This document shows positions 22,442 to 25,446 of a DNA stretch of 25,446 bases, piece by piece. Below the pieces are notes generated by a model that was not told the origin of the DNA, ran no database searches, and worked only from the letters and a program-made list of their open reading frames with translations. Numbering within the stretch: position 1 is the stretch's first letter; the number at the start of each line of letters is the position of its first letter. Origin of the DNA: an uncultured Bacilli bacterium (GTDB taxonomy: Bacteria; Bacillota_I; Bacilli_A; ML615J-28; CAG-698); the NCBI GenBank assembly GCA_947627395.1, contig CANQVW010000008.1, positions 1 through 25,446 on the forward strand, in the 5' to 3' direction. The position numbers and the translations under genes were made by a program.

Positions 22442-24638
22442 GATGACTTCTTCCCTTCGGTGAGACTTTTTTATATTTCATCATATTTTGATTTTTTTGA
22501 TGAGCAATGATAAAATCTATTTCTTGTTTCTTTCGATCAGCATGAGTGACTTGAACCTTAACTTTATCCCCAATACGATAGGTTTTATGGCTATGAACAC
22601 CAATTAAAGCCATCAATTGATCATAATATTGATAATAATCATCTTTTAAATCACTGATGTGAACTAGACCTTCTATGGTATTAGGTAACATCACAAACAT
22701 TCCAAATTTAGTGATGGAGGAAATAGTTCCTTCAAAGATTTCTCCAATATGATTTTCCATATATTCAGCCATTTTCATATCGTTCACTTCATATTCACAA
22801 CTAATAGCATCTCTTTCTTTTTTACTACTTTGAACAGATGCATTCATAATCATTTGTAATCGACTCATTTGGTCTTCTACACTGACTTGTCCTAAGAATA
22901 AATAAGATCTAAGTAGGCGATGAACAATTAAATCTGGGTAACGTCTAATGGGGGAAGTAAAATGAGTGTAACAAGAACTAGCTAAGCCATAATGACCAAT
23001 ATTTTCATAGCTGTACTTTGCTTTAGCCATCATTCTTAGTAACATGGTGGATAAACCAAAATCAACTTGCTCTAACAACTTTTGTAAAGATTTTGGGGTG
23101 ACTTTATTTCCATGGACTTTGAATGAATAATTTGTGTTTTTGATGATTCTTTGAAATTGTTTTAACTTTTCACTACTGGGTACATCATGAATTCGATAAA
23201 TCATGGGTAAATCCATTTGGGTAATATAGGTGGCAACTGTTTCATTGGCAATCAACATAAACTCTTCAATTAACTTTTCTCCTTCTTTTCTTGTGCGAAG
23301 AAGAATATCAATTGGTTTTCCTTTTTCATCAACAATGATTTTAGCTTCTGGAATATTAAACTCTAAACTACCTCTTTTATATCTCATTTGATTTAAAATA
23401 TGAGATAATTCTTGCATCATGTATAATTCTTGTTCAATATCTTGATATTTTTGATCATGATGACCTTCTAAGATAAGATTCACTTGATCATAGGTCATTC
23501 GATGTAAAGTTTCAATCCACCCCTCAAAAATATTAGAGGAAACTACTTTACCTTCATGGTCAATTTCCATTTCACAAGCTATCACCAATTTAGGTGTTTT
23601 TTCATTTAATGAGCATAAATCATTACTTAACTTGTGAGGTAACATGGGAATAACACGATCAGTTAGATATACACTTGTTCCTCTTTCGTAAGCTTCTTGA
23701 TCTAGGGGACTATCTTCTTTCACAAAGTAACTTACATCGGCAATATAAACTCCTAATAAATAATTTCCATTGTCTAACTTTTCGATTGAAACAGCATCAT
23801 CTAAATCTTTCGCATCGCTTCCATCAATGGTAATGATTTTACGTTTGACGTGGGTTCTTCTTTTGATTTCATCATCCAGATGAAGAAGATAGTCTTTTGT
23901 GACTTCTTCCACATCTTCCATCACTTTTTGAGAAAATTCTTGAACAAAACCATATTCTATCGCAATGGTGGATACATCAATACCAACATCATTTTGATTT
24001 CCAATGATCTTTTGAACATGAGCTAAAGCACAATCATCGTGAATATATTCATCAATTTTTACAAGCACAATGTCATCAACAACACTTAAACCAAAGTCAG
24101 TTACTTCAAGATGAATTTTTAAGGAAGAATCTTTGGGTGAAAATATCTTTTTCCCATCTTGTTCAATGACTTTTCCCACCACTTGTTTTAAATTTCTTTC
24201 AATGACTTTAATAACGACAGCTTCTGTTTTTCCTTCATATACACAAGAATGGAGTTTACGAAACAAAACTTTATCTTGATCCATTGCTGAATGAGTATCT
24301 TCTTTTGCTACATAATACTCTTCCATATCTTGAGTTTGAATAAAACCAAAACCTCTTTCTTTAATGGTAATTTTTCCAATAAATAAACCAGCACGAGAAA
24401 GTAAATCAATGTGGTGATTTCTACTTTCATGTAGAAGATAGGATGCAATCATTTGATGAACGATTTCTTCTATTTCTTGAGTAGAATAGGATAAATTCTT
24501 TTCTCGTAAGTAAAGATGAATTTGATGAATGAATTCTTTTTTTTCTAAAGAAGGACTCTTTCTTTCTTTAAGATAATCTAGAATTTCATTTTTGATTTGT
24601 TCATCTTCATGTAAATTATTCATTGTTGAATTATTCAT
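22404..24638 (-). CDS. rnr: Ribonuclease R
   Basis: 744-residue 3'-5' exoribonuclease that degrades structured RNA, including non-stop mRNAs during trans-translation. An N-terminal winged-helix region (about 10-80) is followed by cold-shock domains (about 83-240, with GFGFIQ), the RNB catalytic domain with the metal site DGSDAKDLDDA (272-282), DLCSLNEK (340-347), and a C-terminal S1 domain (about 632-712, GTISSITKFGMFV and EGLVHISDL). A Lys-rich tail ends the protein. AGGAGG lies 8 nt before the ATG at 24638. The 3' end overlaps smpB by 38 nt. Upstream secG has a terminator, so expression of rnr needs read-through or a weak promoter not seen here. Confidence 0.98.
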   Translation of the reverse strand: MNNSTMNNLHEDEQIKNEILDYLKERKSPSLEKKEFIHQIHLYLREKNLSYSTQEIEEIVHQMIASYLLHESRNHHIDLLSRAGLFIGKITIKERGFGFIQTQDMEEYYVAKEDTHSAMDQDKVLFRKLHSCVYEGKTEAVVIKVIERNLKQVVGKVIEQDGKKIFSPKDSSLKIHLEVTDFGLSVVDDIVLVKIDEYIHDDCALAHVQKIIGNQNDVGIDVSTIAIEYGFVQEFSQKVMEDVEEVTKDYLLHLDDEIKRRTHVKRKIITIDGSDAKDLDDAVSIEKLDNGNYLLGVYIADVSYFVKEDSPLDQEAYERGTSVYLTDRVIPMLPHKLSNDLCSLNEKTPKLVIACEMEIDHEGKVVSSNIFEGWIETLHRMTYDQVNLILEGHHDQKYQDIEQELYMMQELSHILNQMRYKRGSLEFNIPEAKIIVDEKGKPIDILLRTRKEGEKLIEEFMLIANETVATYITQMDLPMIYRIHDVPSSEKLKQFQRIIKNTNYSFKVHGNKVTPKSLQKLLEQVDFGLSTMLLRMMAKAKYSYENIGHYGLASSCYTHFTSPIRRYPDLIVHRLLRSYLFLGQVSVEDQMSRLQMIMNASVQSSKKERDAISCEYEVNDMKMAEYMENHIGEIFEGTISSITKFGMFVMLPNTIEGLVHISDLKDDYYQYYDQLMALIGVHSHKTYRIGDKVKVQVTHADRKKQEIDFIIAHQKNQNMMKYKKVSPKGRSHHEKRSKQGRSKK

Positions 24639-24671
24639 GTCATATGCCTCCTGTTCTACGAAGGATTTTCG

Positions 24672-24699
24672 TAAAAATAGACCCCACTTGGAGGTCTAT
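24672..24699 (-). terminator. terminator between secG and rnr
   Basis: Minus-strand ATAGACC (24699-24693) pairs with GGTCTAT (24683-24677), followed by five U (24676-24672). An adjoining hairpin, TACGAA 24657-24662 with TTCGTA 24668-24673, overlaps the U tract and could compete with it, which would allow partial read-through into rnr. Confidence 0.75.
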
Positions 24700-24731
24700 G
24701 ATTTTTAGTAACATTTATCTTACTATATAGA

Positions 24732-24965
24732 TTATATTCTAGGAAGGAATAAAGCACAAATTAATGCTAAAAGGAAGAATGCAATCGAAAGGACTGTTGT
24801 TGTACGACTAATGACAACTTCAATTCCAACTTTCTTTTGATTGGAGAATTGAGCAGATTTTTCTCCTGTAAATGCATTTGCTGCATCTTCTTTAGATTCC
24901 TGTAAAATAATAATCACAATTAATAAGCATGAAACGATAAATAATAGAATGTCCCAAACTGTCAT
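24732..24965 (-). CDS. secG: Preprotein translocase subunit SecG
   Basis: 77 residues with two membrane helices (about 4-22 and 55-75) separated by a cytoplasmic loop, the SecG pattern. The text VIIILQESKEDAANAFTGE is the conserved LLQ-(x)-K/G loop start, followed by the helix ending in a short basic C terminus (PRI). SecG assists SecYEG-mediated export. AGGAGGATATT precedes the ATG, and a promoter is visible upstream (25016-25044). Linkage secG-rnr-smpB-ssrA is widespread in Bacillota. Confidence 0.95.
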   Translation of the reverse strand: MTVWDILLFIVSCLLIVIIILQESKEDAANAFTGEKSAQFSNQKKVGIEVVISRTTTVLSIAFFLLALICALFLPRI

Positions 24966-25015
24966 AATATCCTCCTGATTATTTGTATTTAATACTCAAT
25001 CATTCTTACTTTTTT

Positions 25016-25044
25016 ATTATATCATTTTTTTAAAAACATTGCAA
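25016..25044 (-). promoter_or_regulatory. promoter of secG
   Basis: Minus-strand TTGCAA (25044-25039), 17-nt spacer, extended -10 TGATATAAT with TATAAT at 25021-25016. The start point near 25009 leaves a leader of about 44 nt. The remaining 25045-25223 shows only AT-rich sequence, with a weak AAAGAAA/TTTCTTT inverted repeat near 25203-25226 that may end lon transcription. Confidence 0.75.
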
Positions 25045-25223
25045 TGATTTTTTTTGTTTTTGTTGATACTTTTTGTTTTAAAGAAACAACTAGTCAGTAA
25101 AAAAGATTTAGAATTGATTCAAAAAAGGCTTAAATTTAACTTTAAATGATTTTTGAAGCTTTTCATGAATAAATTTATACGTATCAATAAAACTAGAAAA
25201 TAAAAGAAATTTTAAGTTTTTCT

Positions 25224-25446
25224 TTATAACAAAGCGTTATCTAAAACCTCTTCAATGGTGGATACTGGAACAATTTGTAACTCCTCCAAAACAGATGTTG
25301 GAACTTCTTCTAAATCTTTCACATTTTCACTTGGAATTAAAATCTTTTTTAAACCGCTTCTGTGAGCTGCAATACTCTTTTCACGTAGTCCACCAATCGG
25401 AAGAACACGTCCTCTTAATGTGATTTCTCCTGTCATTCCAACAGTG
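25224..25446 (-). CDS. lon: ATP-dependent protease Lon, C-terminal fragment (gene runs off the window)
   Basis: The last 74 codons of lon; the gene continues beyond the right edge. The text GMTGEITLRGRVLPIGGLRE then KSIAAHRSGLKKILIP is the end of the Lon protease domain. The second lysine of the catalytic Ser-Lys dyad (GGLKEK in E. coli, Lys722) is present as the Lys of GGLREK. The end EEVLDNALL is typical. Lon degrades misfolded and regulatory proteins, and in some bacteria tmRNA-tagged ones. It lies 258 bp upstream of secG in the same direction. Confidence 0.97.
   Translation of the reverse strand, partial: TVGMTGEITLRGRVLPIGGLREKSIAAHRSGLKKILIPSENVKDLEEVPTSVLEELQIVPVSTIEEVLDNALL

Overview
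The window is AT-rich DNA from a low-GC Bacillota bacterium. Evidence for this: standard stop codons with TGG for Trp, strong AGGAGG-type ribosome sites, TTGACA/TATAAT promoters, the linked order lon - secG - rnr - smpB - ssrA, and a tmRNA tag ending in LAFAA. A member of the Erysipelotrichia or a relative is a reasonable guess, but it is inference only. Almost every gene is on the minus strand; the exception is one EamA transporter.

Layout from left to right. (1) 1-10514: a complete type III-A (Csm) CRISPR-Cas locus read right to left: promoter, csm6, cas10, csm2, csm3, csm4, csm5, a Cys-containing Cas6-like RAMP gene, cas6, cas1, cas2, leader, then an array of 12 full identical 31-nt repeats that runs off the left edge. 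Catalytic motifs are visible in Cas10 (HD and GGDD), Csm3 (Asp34), Csm6 (R-X4-H), Cas6 (Tyr/His/Lys) and Cas1. Adaptation, crRNA processing, interference and cyclic-oligoadenylate signalling therefore all look intact. (2) 10548-21256: an accessory stretch. It holds two paralogous AAA/DUF4143 ATPases, each behind a promoter with 33-nt tandem direct repeats; a MATE pump and an EamA transporter that diverge; an XRE regulator killed by one nonsense codon; a Schlafen-AlbA/HATPase-type regulator bracketed by a perfect 34-bp direct repeat; and an XRE-GNAT operon. Intergenic spaces carry hairpins, repeats and gene debris. (3) 21257-25446: housekeeping core with ssrA (tmRNA), a small zinc-ribbon membrane protein, smpB, rnr, secG and the 3' end of lon. 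The trans-translation partners SmpB, tmRNA and RNase R sit together.

The strongest candidate for an undescribed regulatory system is the leader of the XRE-GNAT operon (20401-20611). It has a promoter, a 20-codon leader peptide with a good ribosome site, an intrinsic terminator just before the regulator's ribosome site, a 14-bp antiterminator pairing between leader-peptide codons 7-11 and the terminator's 5' arm, and a competing 9-bp hairpin around the leader start codon. This is the architecture of translation-dependent (often antibiotic-responsive) attenuation. The regulator gene that follows appears to start with AUU.

Other points of interest are two divergent Cas6 proteins in one operon, a spacer set whose sense strand looks like mRNA (one spacer contains a ribosome site and ATG), a structured 5' leader on the MATE gene, a 126-nt tandem duplication of unknown nature, and a degenerate copy of the tmRNA T-arm close to the ssrA 3' end.
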